This document shows positions 1-7,536 of a stretch of 61,743 bases of DNA, one piece after another; the stretch's first letter is position 1; every line of letters starts with the position of its first letter. Under the pieces are notes generated by a model. It was not told the origin of the DNA. It did not search any database and saw only the letters and a program-made list of their open reading frames with translations. Both the position numbers and the translations under genes were made by a program. The stretch is from DAOMOD01 sp964526035 (lineage in GTDB: Bacteria; Pseudomonadota; Gammaproteobacteria; Xanthomonadales; BPKI01), in NCBI GenBank assembly GCA_964526035.1, contig CAZGKE010000001.1, positions 1 to 61,743 on the forward strand, written 5' to 3'.

Positions 1-2
1 CG

Positions 3-1199
3 GTGGCCGAGATCGAGTCGCTGGAGGCCGAACGCAAGCAGGTGCAGACCGACACTCAGACGCTGCAGGCGGAGCGCAACGCGCGATCCAAGGCCATCGG
101 CATGGCCAAGGCCAGGGGCGAGGATGCGGCGCCGTTGCTTGCCGAGGTGGCCGGTCTTGGCGACAGGCTGAAGGCGGCGGAGGAGCGTCTCCAGCTGATC
201 CAGACGCGCCTGCGCGACATCCAGCTGGGCGTGCCCAACCTGCCACACGACAGCGTGCCGGTGGGCAGCGATGAATCGGCAAACGTCGAGGTACGCCGCT
301 GGGGTCAGCCGAAGCACTTCGATTTCACACCGCGCGACCACGTCGATCTGGGTGCACGCAAGGGCTGGCTGGATGGCGAGACCGCGGCCAAGCTGTCGGG
401 CGCACGCTTCACCGTGCTGCGTGGCGAGCTGGCGCGACTGCACCGCGCGCTGGCGCAGTTCATGCTGGACCTGCACACCGGCGAGCACGGGTATCTTGAA
501 ATCAACGGCCCGCTGCTGGTGCTGCCGGAAGCCATGCTCGGCACCGGCCAGCTTCCCAAGTTCGAAGAGGACCTGTTCGCAGTGGAGGGCGAGCACCGTC
601 GCTACCTGATTCCGACCGCCGAAGTCAGCCTGACCAATCTCGTTCGCGACAGCATCGTCGAGGCCGATGCCTTGCCGATGCGCCTGACTGCGCATTCGCC
701 GTGTTTCCGCGCCGAGGCGGGCACCTACGGGAAGGACACGCGCGGCATGATCCGCCAGCACCAGTTCGAAAAGGTGGAGCTGGTGCAGATCCGCCGTCCC
801 GAGGAATCCTATGCCGCGCTTGAGGAAATGACGGCGCACGCCGAGCGCGTGCTGCAGCTGCTGGGATTGCCGTACCGCAGCCTGGCGCTGTGCACGGGCG
901 ATATGGGGTTCGGCGCTGCCAAGACCTACGACATCGAGGTCTGGCTGCCGGCGCAGGATACCTACCGGGAGATATCTTCGTGTTCCAACTGCGAGGATTT
1001 CCAGGCGCGACGCATGCAGGCGCGCTGGCGCAATCCGGAAACCGGCAAACCCGAGTTGGTGCATACCCTGAACGGGTCTGGCGTGGCGGTCGGACGCGCC
1101 CTTGTGGCGGTCATGGAGAACTACCAGAATGCCGACGGATCGATTACCGTGCCCGACGTGCTGCGCAGGTATATGGGTGGGGTCGAAGTCATTGCGTGA
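3..1199 (+). CDS. serS: Seryl-tRNA synthetase, 5' end cut off by the window edge
   Basis: Charges tRNA-Ser with serine in the cytoplasm. The visible 398 codons begin inside the N-terminal helical arm, a charged coiled coil that grips the long variable arm of tRNA-Ser, and run through the class II catalytic core. Motif 2 is seen as FRAEAG followed by GKDTRGMIRQHQFEK, and motif 3 as GSGVAVGRALVAVMENYQ. The family is about 425 residues, so some 25-30 N-terminal residues lie before base 1; the GTG at base 3 is an internal codon, not the start. A tRNA-Ser gene lies 374 bases downstream on the same strand, so enzyme and substrate are neighbours. Identification is secure. Confidence 0.97.
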   Translation: MAEIESLEAERKQVQTDTQTLQAERNARSKAIGMAKARGEDAAPLLAEVAGLGDRLKAAEERLQLIQTRLRDIQLGVPNLPHDSVPVGSDESANVEVRRWGQPKHFDFTPRDHVDLGARKGWLDGETAAKLSGARFTVLRGELARLHRALAQFMLDLHTGEHGYLEINGPLLVLPEAMLGTGQLPKFEEDLFAVEGEHRRYLIPTAEVSLTNLVRDSIVEADALPMRLTAHSPCFRAEAGTYGKDTRGMIRQHQFEKVELVQIRRPEESYAALEEMTAHAERVLQLLGLPYRSLALCTGDMGFGAAKTYDIEVWLPAQDTYREISSCSNCEDFQARRMQARWRNPETGKPELVHTLNGSGVAVGRALVAVMENYQNADGSITVPDVLRRYMGGVEVIA

Positions 1200-1218
1200 T
1201 CCCACGTGGGACTGCGTG

Positions 1219-1244
1219 GTCGTAGGAGCCCACCCGTGGGCGAC
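1219..1244 (+). repeat. REP-like palindromic element, forward orientation
   Basis: The element begins GTCGTAGGAGC, then has a small hairpin (GCCCA, four-base loop, TGGGC) and closes with GAC. It shares the GTAGGAGC head with an inverted partner at 1312-1334. This layout matches the short extragenic palindromes common in xanthomonads and pseudomonads. It lies just after the serS stop and may act as a transcript 3' end. Confidence 0.5.
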
Positions 1245-1311
1245 CGGCGAAGGGTTCCATTGCGAGCCGCCGCGGTTGGAGGCCGGTAGGCACTGCAGCG
1301 GCGATGCGCTT

Positions 1312-1334
1312 GTCGCGGCTTTCGCCGCTCCTAC
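1312..1334 (-). repeat. REP-like palindromic element, reverse orientation
   Basis: On the minus strand this reads GTAGGAGCGGCGAAAGCCGC followed by GAC: the same GTAGGAGC head as the element at 1219-1244, with a GCGGC/GCCGC hairpin. The two copies face each other about 70 bases apart, the usual arrangement of paired extragenic palindromes. Confidence 0.55.
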
Positions 1335-1337
1335 ATG

Positions 1338-1470
1338 GGCAGGATGCCGGAGCGAATTTCCGCGTAGCGGAAACCCGCAGGGCGGCGGGCAGGAGCCCGC
1401 CGTAAAACCGCCAGGATGTGAGTGACAATCCGCGGAGAGATGGCCGAGTGGTTTAAGGCAGCGGTCTTGA
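1338..1470 (+). repeat. 133-bp direct repeat, copy 1 (carries a truncated tRNA-Ser)
   Basis: Bases 1338-1470 are identical to 1478-1610. The unit holds two hairpins (TTCCGC/GCGGAA near 1358-1372 and GGCGGGC/GCCCGCC near 1382-1401), then the sequence just upstream of tRNA-Ser, then the first 37 bases of the tRNA. Copy 1 stops exactly at the third anticodon base. A 7-base unrelated spacer (1471-1477) separates the copies. Perfect identity points to a very recent duplication or an assembly artefact. Confidence 0.9.
1434..1470 (+). pseudogene. Truncated tRNA-Ser(UGA), 5' half only
   Basis: Identical to bases 1574-1610 of the intact tRNA-Ser. It has the 5' acceptor strand (GGAGAGA), the D arm, the 5' anticodon stem and the loop up to the last anticodon base, then breaks into unrelated sequence. 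With no 3' half it cannot fold into a tRNA. If transcribed from its copied upstream sequence it would give a genome-encoded 5' tRNA half. Confidence 0.8.
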
Positions 1471-1477
1471 CTGTGGA

Positions 1478-1610
1478 GGCAGGATGCCGGAGCGAATTTC
1501 CGCGTAGCGGAAACCCGCAGGGCGGCGGGCAGGAGCCCGCCGTAAAACCGCCAGGATGTGAGTGACAATCCGCGGAGAGATGGCCGAGTGGTTTAAGGCA
1601 GCGGTCTTGA
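1478..1610 (+). repeat. 133-bp direct repeat, copy 2 (runs into intact tRNA-Ser)
   Basis: Second copy of the unit at 1338-1470, offset by 140 bases. Here the tRNA continues to its 3' end. Together with the REP-like pair, the repeats account for nearly all of the 374 bases between serS and tRNA-Ser; I see no protein gene there. Confidence 0.9.
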
Positions 1611-1663
1611 AAACCGCCAGGGGCTTACCCCCCTCGTGGGTTCGAATCCCACTCTCTCCGCCA
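1574..1663 (+). tRNA. tRNA-Ser(UGA), CCA encoded
   Basis: A 90-base type II tRNA. The acceptor stem pairs GGAGAGA (1574-1580) with TCTCTCC (1653-1659), the discriminator is G1660 and CCA follows. The anticodon stem GCGGT/ACCGC encloses the loop CTTGAAA with anticodon TGA at 1608-1610. The long variable arm (GGGGCTTACCCCCC region) and the T loop (TTCGAAT) are both clear. It reads UCA-type serine codons. Confidence 0.97.
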
Positions 1664-1764
1664 CTTTTCGTCCAGCCGCGGCCACAGACGAAATGATCGA
1701 CCCGCTGCACACTCCGACCCCGGTTCCGCTAAAGTCATGGTCAGGCCGGAACGGACCTGCACCG

Positions 1765-2619
1765 ATGGCGACGCGACCCAGCACCAAGAATGCAGCCGCA
1801 AAGAAGCCGCCCGCCAAGGCGTCTCCACGAAAGCCGTCGCCTCGGCGCAAGAAGCGGTCGCCCACGTCATCCATCCTCGGTACGCTCAGCGCCTCCGAGC
1901 GCAGTGCCGCAAAGAAGCGCATCGCCGCACTGCGCCGCAGTTACCCCGATTCCGACGTCGACGACCTGCTGCCGGGCCTGATTCGCAACAAGTGCATGCA
2001 GTCCGGCGCTGTCGGTGCGCTTGCCGCGCTTGGACGCGCGGTACCCGGGCTCGCGACGGTCCAGCGGGTGACTTTCGGAACCGCGATGGACGCCACGCTG
2101 ACAGCGAAGCTTCAGGCCGAGCTGGTCCACGAGATCTTCGCGCTGTACCGGCTGCGCCTCAGCGCCGACGAGGAGCGCGCATTGCTGCTGCTGGTGGCGG
2201 GGCTGTCGGCGGGCACCGTCAAGGCCGCAGAGAAGGCAGCGAATGCATTCGCCATCAAGCTGGCGAAGCAGTATGGCGGCCGGCTCCTCGCGCGCTTTCT
2301 GCCGGTGGTCAGCATCCTCAGCCATTCAGCCGCGAATGTCCTGGCGACCTATGCAGTGGCCAAGCGCGCGCAGACCATCGCGCGACTTCGCGACCCACAA
2401 TCCGCTGACGTCAGCGACCTGTTGCGCGGCATCACCGGAATCGATGAAAGCAAGCTGCTCGACTGGACCCGTCAGGGCGTCGACCTGGCGCTTCTGCCGC
2501 TGAAGAAGGGACTGGGTGGCGCCCTCACCCTTGCACGCTTTGCAGACCGGGTGGCGCGGGCGAAACCTGACCCGAAGCCAAAGGAAAGTGAAAAGCGACG
2601 CCACAAGCGCAAGGCCTGA
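1765..2619 (+). CDS. Lysine-rich hypothetical protein with a hydrophobic helical core
   Basis: Not firmly recognised. The open frame extends upstream into the tRNA-Ser gene, so I start at the ATG at 1765 (284 residues). Residues 1-36 are rich in Lys, Arg, Ala, Pro and Ser, like a histone H1 tail. The middle (about 60-230) is Ala/Leu-rich amphipathic or membrane-skimming helix, with a stretch faintly like EcsC-type proteins, and the C-terminus is again basic (KPKESEKRRHKRK). It could bind nucleic acid or acidic lipid through its tails. No catalytic motif is visible. It stands alone between two tRNA genes; no strong ribosome binding site precedes the ATG, and the start is uncertain. Confidence 0.65.
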   Translation: MATRPSTKNAAAKKPPAKASPRKPSPRRKKRSPTSSILGTLSASERSAAKKRIAALRRSYPDSDVDDLLPGLIRNKCMQSGAVGALAALGRAVPGLATVQRVTFGTAMDATLTAKLQAELVHEIFALYRLRLSADEERALLLLVAGLSAGTVKAAEKAANAFAIKLAKQYGGRLLARFLPVVSILSHSAANVLATYAVAKRAQTIARLRDPQSADVSDLLRGITGIDESKLLDWTRQGVDLALLPLKKGLGGALTLARFADRVARAKPDPKPKESEKRRHKRKA

Positions 2620-2640
2620 CGATAAGCCGTTCACTGGAAG

Positions 2641-2669
2641 TTGACTGCACCGACGCGAGGCTCTAGCAT
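2641..2669 (+). promoter_or_regulatory. Sigma-70 promoter for tRNA-Val
   Basis: TTGACT (2641-2646), a 17-base spacer, then TAGCAT (2664-2669). The tRNA begins 13 bases after the -10 box, so the precursor would have a leader of only a few bases. Confidence 0.7.
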
Positions 2670-2682
2670 GCGCGGCTCTTTT

Positions 2683-2757
2683 GGGCGGTTAGCTCAGCGG
2701 TAGAGCACTGCCTTCACACGGCAGGGGTCACAAGTTCGATCCTTGTACCGCCCACCA
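2683..2757 (+). tRNA. tRNA-Val(CAC), CCA encoded
   Basis: A 75-base tRNA. The acceptor stem pairs GGGCGGT with ACCGCCC, the discriminator is A2754 and CCA is encoded. The anticodon stem CTGCC/GGCAG holds the loop TTCACAC with anticodon CAC at 2715-2717, reading GUG. D loop (AGCTCAGCGGTAGAGC) and T arm (TTCGATC) are standard. Confidence 0.97.
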
Positions 2758-2769
2758 TCCGCAACAGAC

Positions 2770-2805
2770 ACAAGGCCCGGCGCGCAGCCGGGCCTTGTCG
2801 TTTTC
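2770..2805. terminator. Bidirectional intrinsic terminator
   Basis: A perfect 12-bp stem (ACAAGGCCCGGC, 2770-2781, with 2787-2798) with a five-base loop, followed by CGTTTTCG. It separates tRNA-Val (plus) from the peroxiredoxin gene (minus), whose stop codon lies 8 bases beyond. Confidence 0.8.
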
Positions 2806-2812
2806 GTACAGC

Positions 2813-3295
2813 TTAGCCAAGCGCTTCGAGGACGTGTTCAGCGGATGACAGCTTGAACTCTCCGGGCGCTTCCACGAACAGGTGGGTGACCACGCCGTTG
2901 TCGGCCACCAGTGCGAAACGCCGACTGCGCAGACCCATGCCGAATCCGGTGGCATCGAACTCAAGGCCAAGCTTCTTGGTGAACTCGGCGTTGCCGTCGG
3001 CCAGCATCAGCAGTTCCTCTGGGGCGCCCTGGGTCTTTGACCACGCCTCCATGACGAAGGCGTCGTTGACCGCCATGCAGGCGATGGTGTCGACACCCTT
3101 GCCGCGAAGGGCCGCGAAGTTTTCGACATAGCCGGGCAGGTGGCGTGCTGAGCAGGTGGGAGTGAAAGCTCCGGGCACGGAGAACAGGACCACCTTCTTG
3201 CCGTCGAATATCTCGGCGGTATCGATGCTTTTCACGCCGTCCTTGAGCGTGTTCAGGGTGCTTTCCGGAATCTTGTCGCCAGTCTTGATGGGCAT
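2813..3295 (-). CDS. Peroxiredoxin of the Prx5 type
   Basis: Reduces hydrogen peroxide and organic peroxides through a reactive cysteine. Of 160 residues, the active-site signature PGAFTPTC lies at 41-48, with C48 the peroxidatic cysteine. T45, C73 and the later Arg-rich segment (GLRSRRFALV) fit the Prx5 fold, and length matches the glutaredoxin-free Prx5 form. The ORF is open further upstream, but conserved family similarity begins at the ATG at 3293-3295 (MPIKTGDKIPE). It is a single-gene unit ending in the shared terminator at 2770-2805. The electron donor is not shown by the context. Confidence 0.93.
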   Translation of the reverse strand: MPIKTGDKIPESTLNTLKDGVKSIDTAEIFDGKKVVLFSVPGAFTPTCSARHLPGYVENFAALRGKGVDTIACMAVNDAFVMEAWSKTQGAPEELLMLADGNAEFTKKLGLEFDATGFGMGLRSRRFALVADNGVVTHLFVEAPGEFKLSSAEHVLEALG

Positions 3296-3514
3296 GGTGT
3301 GTGCTCGCACTCGTATTTTGGGGAAGGGACGGGGGCCTGCCTGCAAGGTTGGCACGGGCCGGACGTTCCCGGCAAGTTCGCCCAACCGCAAGCAGGGAAA
3401 GACCGTCCTGTGCGGCATTTTCGGACGAACGGTGTCGTTTAGTGCCTGAAAAGGCTTCTGTTTACACATGTTACAGAGCTAGCATGACGCGCCGCTGCCG
3501 CATTGGGAACCCGG

Positions 3515-5161
3515 ATGGACGCCTTGCCTCGACTCTTGCTGCTGTTGCTCTCCGCGGCAGCGCTATGCGTCTCTGCGCCCTTGAGTGCGCAGGTGATTTT
3601 CAAGGACGGCTTCGAGCCGCCGTTCAATATCCCCGCCAATCAGGGTGAAGCGGCACGCTTCCTGACCCAGGCGAGCTTCGGTCCTACCCCGCAGCAGATC
3701 AGTCAGGTTCGTTCGGGCGGATACATCAACTGGCTGAACCAGCAGTTCGCCATGCAGCCCACGCGCGCGCGCCCGTTCCTTGAGGGTCTGTCGAACCTTG
3801 GGGTCTCGGTCAACCAGAGCGTGCGCATGGACCGCTGGTTCCACACCGTCACCTATGCGCCCGATCAGCTGCGCCAGCGGATGGCGTTCGCGCTCAGCCA
3901 GATCCTGGTGATTTCGGATCGCGATGCCACCCTGTCCGGCGACTGGGCGGGTACCGCCGAATACTGGGATATCCTGGCGACGCACGCCTTCGGCAACTAC
4001 AGGGATCTTCTCCAGGCGGTCAGCCTCAGCCCGCAGATGGGGCGCTACCTCAGTCACCTGCGCAATCGCCGGGCGAACCCCGATACCGGCACCGAGCCCG
4101 ACGAGAACTATGCGCGCGAGGTCATGCAGTTGTTCAGCATCGGGCTGGTGCAACGCAATGACGACTTTTCGCCGATTCTCGACCCCGAGGGGGAACTCCT
4201 CAATACCTACGATCAGGACGACATCGCCGCCATGGCGCGGGTGTTCACCGGCTTCACCTACGCCGGATCGACCAGCTTCACCAACGGTCCCGCGAACTAC
4301 CTGCCGATGATGTGTTTCCAGAGCCAGCACGACGATCAGCCCAAGACCGTCTTTGACGTCTTCGTCCTTTCGTCGGGCGAGTGCCTGCAGGATCTCGACG
4401 AAGCCCTCGACCTCCTCTTTCTGCACCCCACTACACCATCGTTTATCAGCCGGCAGCTCATCCAGCGCTTTGTCACCAGCAATCCCTCCCCGGCCTACAT
4501 CGAACGGGTGGCGGAAGTGTTCAAGTCCAACGCCAGCGGCCAGCGCGGCGACCTGCGCGCGGTGCTGCGGGCCATTCTGCTCGACCCGGAGGCGCGCATT
4601 CGCAGTAGCGATGTCTCCTACGGCAAGGCGCGTGAACCGCTACTCAAGCTGACCGCCCTGTGGCGCGCCTTCAACGCGCAGTCGCCCCCGACCGAACCCT
4701 CCGGTCTGGTGCAGATGGGCAACCGCAATCCGCAGAACGACTTCGCGCAGCGGCCGCTTGGCGCGCCCACCGTGTTCAACTTCTATGAACCGGATTTCAG
4801 TCCGGGCGGCGAGCTTGGCGATGCGGGTCTGTTCGCGCCGGAGTTCCAGATCGTCGACGAGGGCTACGTGATCACCGCGGCCAACGTGCTATACGCGCGG
4901 ACCTGGACGGGATACCTGGGAATGAGCACACCGCCATCCAACCGCCCCTTGATCGACATTGCGCCGGTCTCAGCGCTCGCGTCCGATCCGCAGGCCATGG
5001 TCGATCTTCTCGATCTGCGCCTGACTTACGGAACCATGTCGCCGGGTTTGCGCGATGTGGTGACGCGGCTGGTCGCCGAGTTGAACGGCAATGCCAACCA
5101 GAAGGCAATGGCCGCCATCCAGGTGATCACCCTGTCGCCCGAATTTGCCGTGCAGCGCTGA
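3515..5161 (+). CDS. Exported DUF1800 family protein
   Basis: 548 residues from the ATG at 3515; an in-frame TTG at 3503 is a poorer start. Residues 1-26 form a signal peptide (leucine run, then a cleavage site near SAQ). The body carries the DUF1800 hallmarks: FLTQASFGPTPQQI near the N-terminus, then RQRMAFALSQILV, NYRDLLQAVSLSPQMGRYL and DENYAREVMQLFSIGL. The biochemical role is unknown. The family is almost always encoded beside a DUF1501 protein, as here (11 bases downstream, same strand), so the two are likely co-expressed and act together outside the cytoplasmic membrane. Confidence 0.9.
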   Translation: MDALPRLLLLLLSAAALCVSAPLSAQVIFKDGFEPPFNIPANQGEAARFLTQASFGPTPQQISQVRSGGYINWLNQQFAMQPTRARPFLEGLSNLGVSVNQSVRMDRWFHTVTYAPDQLRQRMAFALSQILVISDRDATLSGDWAGTAEYWDILATHAFGNYRDLLQAVSLSPQMGRYLSHLRNRRANPDTGTEPDENYAREVMQLFSIGLVQRNDDFSPILDPEGELLNTYDQDDIAAMARVFTGFTYAGSTSFTNGPANYLPMMCFQSQHDDQPKTVFDVFVLSSGECLQDLDEALDLLFLHPTTPSFISRQLIQRFVTSNPSPAYIERVAEVFKSNASGQRGDLRAVLRAILLDPEARIRSSDVSYGKAREPLLKLTALWRAFNAQSPPTEPSGLVQMGNRNPQNDFAQRPLGAPTVFNFYEPDFSPGGELGDAGLFAPEFQIVDEGYVITAANVLYARTWTGYLGMSTPPSNRPLIDIAPVSALASDPQAMVDLLDLRLTYGTMSPGLRDVVTRLVAELNGNANQKAMAAIQVITLSPEFAVQR

Positions 5162-5172
5162 GGACAACGACG

Positions 5173-6591
5173 ATGTCGAAGAAAGCCAGAAGAGAGTTCC
5201 TGCGCGGCCTGGGCAGCATGGTGGTGGCAGGCGGCGCCGCCGCCTTCCTGCCGCAGCTGCGGATGCTGGGATCAGTGCTTGCCGCTGAGCCGCAAGGCGC
5301 TGGTGACTATCGTGCGCTGGTGTGCGTTTACCTGGGCGGCGGGAACGATGCCTACAACATGGTGATTCCGCGCGAGATCGGGGCGTACAACGTGTACGCT
5401 GCCACCCGCGGCGGCGTCTACAACGCGCAGACCAACTCCGCCGGGCTGGCACTGTCGCGCCCCTCGCTGCTTCCGTTGTCGCCCATCGACGGCGGGGATT
5501 TCGGCCTGCACCCGTCGTGCTCCGGGCTGCAATCGCTGTTTCAGCAGCAGCGCCTCGCGGTGGTGGCCAACATTGGTCCCATGGTCGTGCCGACCACCAA
5601 GCAGCAGTACCTGGACCGCAGCGTGCCTTTGCCACCCGAACTCTTTTCGCACAACAGCCAGACTACGCTCTGGCACAACGCCAACAGCGACACCCGCTAT
5701 CCGTTTGGCTGGGGTGGCGACGTGGCGGCACGGATCGATACCGGGGCTGTTCCGGGCGGTCTGTCCTCATGCATTTCGATTGCCGGCAACACCCGCTATC
5801 TGATCGGCCCCCAGATCAAGCCCTACCAGATGCGCACCAGCGGCCCGGTGGCGTTGACCGACAGCAGCACCGGACTCAATACGGCCGGGCGCGCGCGTCG
5901 CGACCAGGCAATCACCGAGATGCTCGATCTCGACTACGGTCATCTGTTCGAGCGCGAGTACTCCGGTGTACTCAGCCGCTCGCTGGATCTGTACGAGGTG
6001 GTGACCACTGAACTCGCCGCAGACCCGCCGTTGATCACCGAGTTTCCTGCCAACAATTCGCTGGGCAACCAGCTGCAGATGGTGGCGCGCATGATCCGCG
6101 CCAGCAGGAGGCCCGCCATCGATCACAGGCGTCAGATCTACTATGTATCTCTGGGCGGATTCGACACCCACGGCGGGCAGATGGTTGATAACGGACAGCC
6201 CCTGTTGATGCAGAGGCTCTCAGAGGGCATGGCGGCCTTCCAGGCGGCGCTGGAGGAAATTGGTGCCGCCGACAACGTGGTGACCTTCACCATGAGCGAA
6301 TTCGCGCGCACGCTGACATCCAATGGCAGCGGATCGGACCACGCATGGGGCAGCCTGCAGCTGCTGATGGGAGCGCCGGTCGCAGGACAGCGCTTCTACG
6401 GCAGCTACCCGCTGCTCGACAACGATGGCTCCCAGACCCTGACGCGCGGGCGCGTGGTACCGACACTGGCGGTGGACCAGATGGCGGCGACCCTTGCAAG
6501 CTGGATGGGGGTATCGGATATCGCGCTGGATGCCATCTTCCCGAACCTGCAGAACTTCGCGCCGCGCACGCTGCCATTCCTTGTCCCTTGA
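5173..6591 (+). CDS. Tat-exported DUF1501 family protein
   Basis: 472 residues beginning with a twin-arginine signal (KKARREFLRGLG, then a hydrophobic Ala/Val run to about residue 38), so it is probably folded in the cytoplasm and exported by Tat. The DUF1501 signature VCVYLGGGNDAYNMVIP follows the signal. Further conserved segments are LGGFDTHGGQ and FTMSEFARTL near DHAWG, which resemble the metal-site segments of alkaline-phosphatase/sulfatase-like folds, consistent with this family being grouped there. Substrate unknown. It is the second gene of a two-gene unit with the DUF1800 gene. Confidence 0.9.
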   Translation: MSKKARREFLRGLGSMVVAGGAAAFLPQLRMLGSVLAAEPQGAGDYRALVCVYLGGGNDAYNMVIPREIGAYNVYAATRGGVYNAQTNSAGLALSRPSLLPLSPIDGGDFGLHPSCSGLQSLFQQQRLAVVANIGPMVVPTTKQQYLDRSVPLPPELFSHNSQTTLWHNANSDTRYPFGWGGDVAARIDTGAVPGGLSSCISIAGNTRYLIGPQIKPYQMRTSGPVALTDSSTGLNTAGRARRDQAITEMLDLDYGHLFEREYSGVLSRSLDLYEVVTTELAADPPLITEFPANNSLGNQLQMVARMIRASRRPAIDHRRQIYYVSLGGFDTHGGQMVDNGQPLLMQRLSEGMAAFQAALEEIGAADNVVTFTMSEFARTLTSNGSGSDHAWGSLQLLMGAPVAGQRFYGSYPLLDNDGSQTLTRGRVVPTLAVDQMAATLASWMGVSDIALDAIFPNLQNFAPRTLPFLVP

Positions 6592-6597
6592 AAGCAC

Positions 6598-7410
6598 TCA
6601 ACGCATGCGTGCGAGCCTGGAGATCGCGGCCAGCGCCAGCAGCACGGCGAGCAGCAGTGTGCCGGCTGAACCCAGTCCTGGCACCGCTGTAGCCTGCGGG
6701 ATCATGAATCCGCCCGAATAGGTCACTTCCAGACGTGGCCAGAACGCCGGGTCCGGGTGCTCCCTGGACCCCAGGCGTTTGGCGGTAGGGGGCGGCTGCG
6801 TTTCGTCGGCGCGAAGCTGCCAGCCGAAGTTGGCTGCCGGCTGGTCCAGCCAGGTCTGCAGATCGGCAATCATCTGGGCCGTGGCAGCGATGACGTATTC
6901 GCCTTCGCCATCGAGATCGAAGCGGGCACTCGCAACCGCCGCCGTGTCGCCGCCCGGATTGTTCCAGAGCTGATCGGGAAATACCCGGAACGTCCAGGTG
7001 GCGTCGCCCGGTTCGGCGGGAGCGCCCAGACCGCCGGGGAAGCCGGCGTCAGAAGGACCTTCGCCCCATGCTCCTGTCAACGCAAACAGGTCGACGGCCA
7101 CGACTTCGGCGATGGTCCGATCGACGCTCAGGTGCAGCGTCGCCGACTCGATCAGCGCCTGCGGCGGCAGCGAGCCTAGATCGAAACGCAACAGCGCCCG
7201 ACGACGCAGGCCTTCGACGGTGCGACCGACAAAGAGGGACGGCCCCACGCCATTGGACACCGTACCGTCCTCCTGATAGAGGCTGGTATCGGCCACCGGC
7301 AGGAGCTGCACCGTATTGGTCCCGGACCGGGCGGGCGCGGCGACGACCATCACAAGCAGAGCCACCAGCGGGAAACCGGCAGCGCAACGGGAACGACGAA
7401 CAGGACGCAT
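6598..7410 (-). CDS. Secreted or surface DNRLRE-type protein with a C-terminal membrane anchor
   Basis: 270 residues from the ATG at 7408-7410; the frame stays open upstream but the signal peptide starts here (MRPVRRSR, then a hydrophobic core ending near ARS). The body has the DNRLRE layout of a beta-sandwich surface domain: TVQLLPVADTSLYQEDGT, RRALLRFDLGSLPPQALIESATLHL, and a closing PRLEVTY. The tail has a short VPGLGS motif, a hydrophobic helix and a basic end (RLARMR), resembling the three-part PEP-CTERM/IPTL-CTERM sorting signals without being a textbook match. It converges on the DUF1501 gene with a 6-base gap. Function unknown; an adhesive or matrix role is inference. Confidence 0.7.
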   Translation of the reverse strand: MRPVRRSRCAAGFPLVALLVMVVAAPARSGTNTVQLLPVADTSLYQEDGTVSNGVGPSLFVGRTVEGLRRRALLRFDLGSLPPQALIESATLHLSVDRTIAEVVAVDLFALTGAWGEGPSDAGFPGGLGAPAEPGDATWTFRVFPDQLWNNPGGDTAAVASARFDLDGEGEYVIAATAQMIADLQTWLDQPAANFGWQLRADETQPPPTAKRLGSREHPDPAFWPRLEVTYSGGFMIPQATAVPGLGSAGTLLLAVLLALAAISRLARMR

Positions 7411-7473
7411 CAGGGTGGTTCCGGCGGGGGACGGGCGGCAGCTTCTCAGGACCGGGTGGCGCAGGCAAGCACA

Positions 7474-7501
7474 CTTGAATTTGGCGCGCCCGTCCACACT
7501 T
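7474..7501 (+). promoter_or_regulatory. Candidate heat shock (sigma-32) promoter
   Basis: CTTGAAT (7474-7480) matches the sigma-32 -35 box; after 13 bases comes CCACACTT (7494-7501), a partial match to CCCCATNT. It sits 35 bases before the small heat shock gene. The -10 half is weak. Confidence 0.35.
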
Positions 7502-7536
7502 TGCTGTCAACGTCCCCACAACCCGAGGAGGTTGCC

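Noticed and set aside
1434..1470. A second functional tRNA-Ser gene
   Set aside because: Only the 5' half is present; acceptor 3' strand, variable arm and T arm are missing.
3461..3485. A promoter at TTTACA with TAGCAT ahead of the DUF1800 gene
   Set aside because: Spacing is 13 bases, and the area also contains overlapping TGTTTACA/TGTTACA motifs; evidence is too thin.
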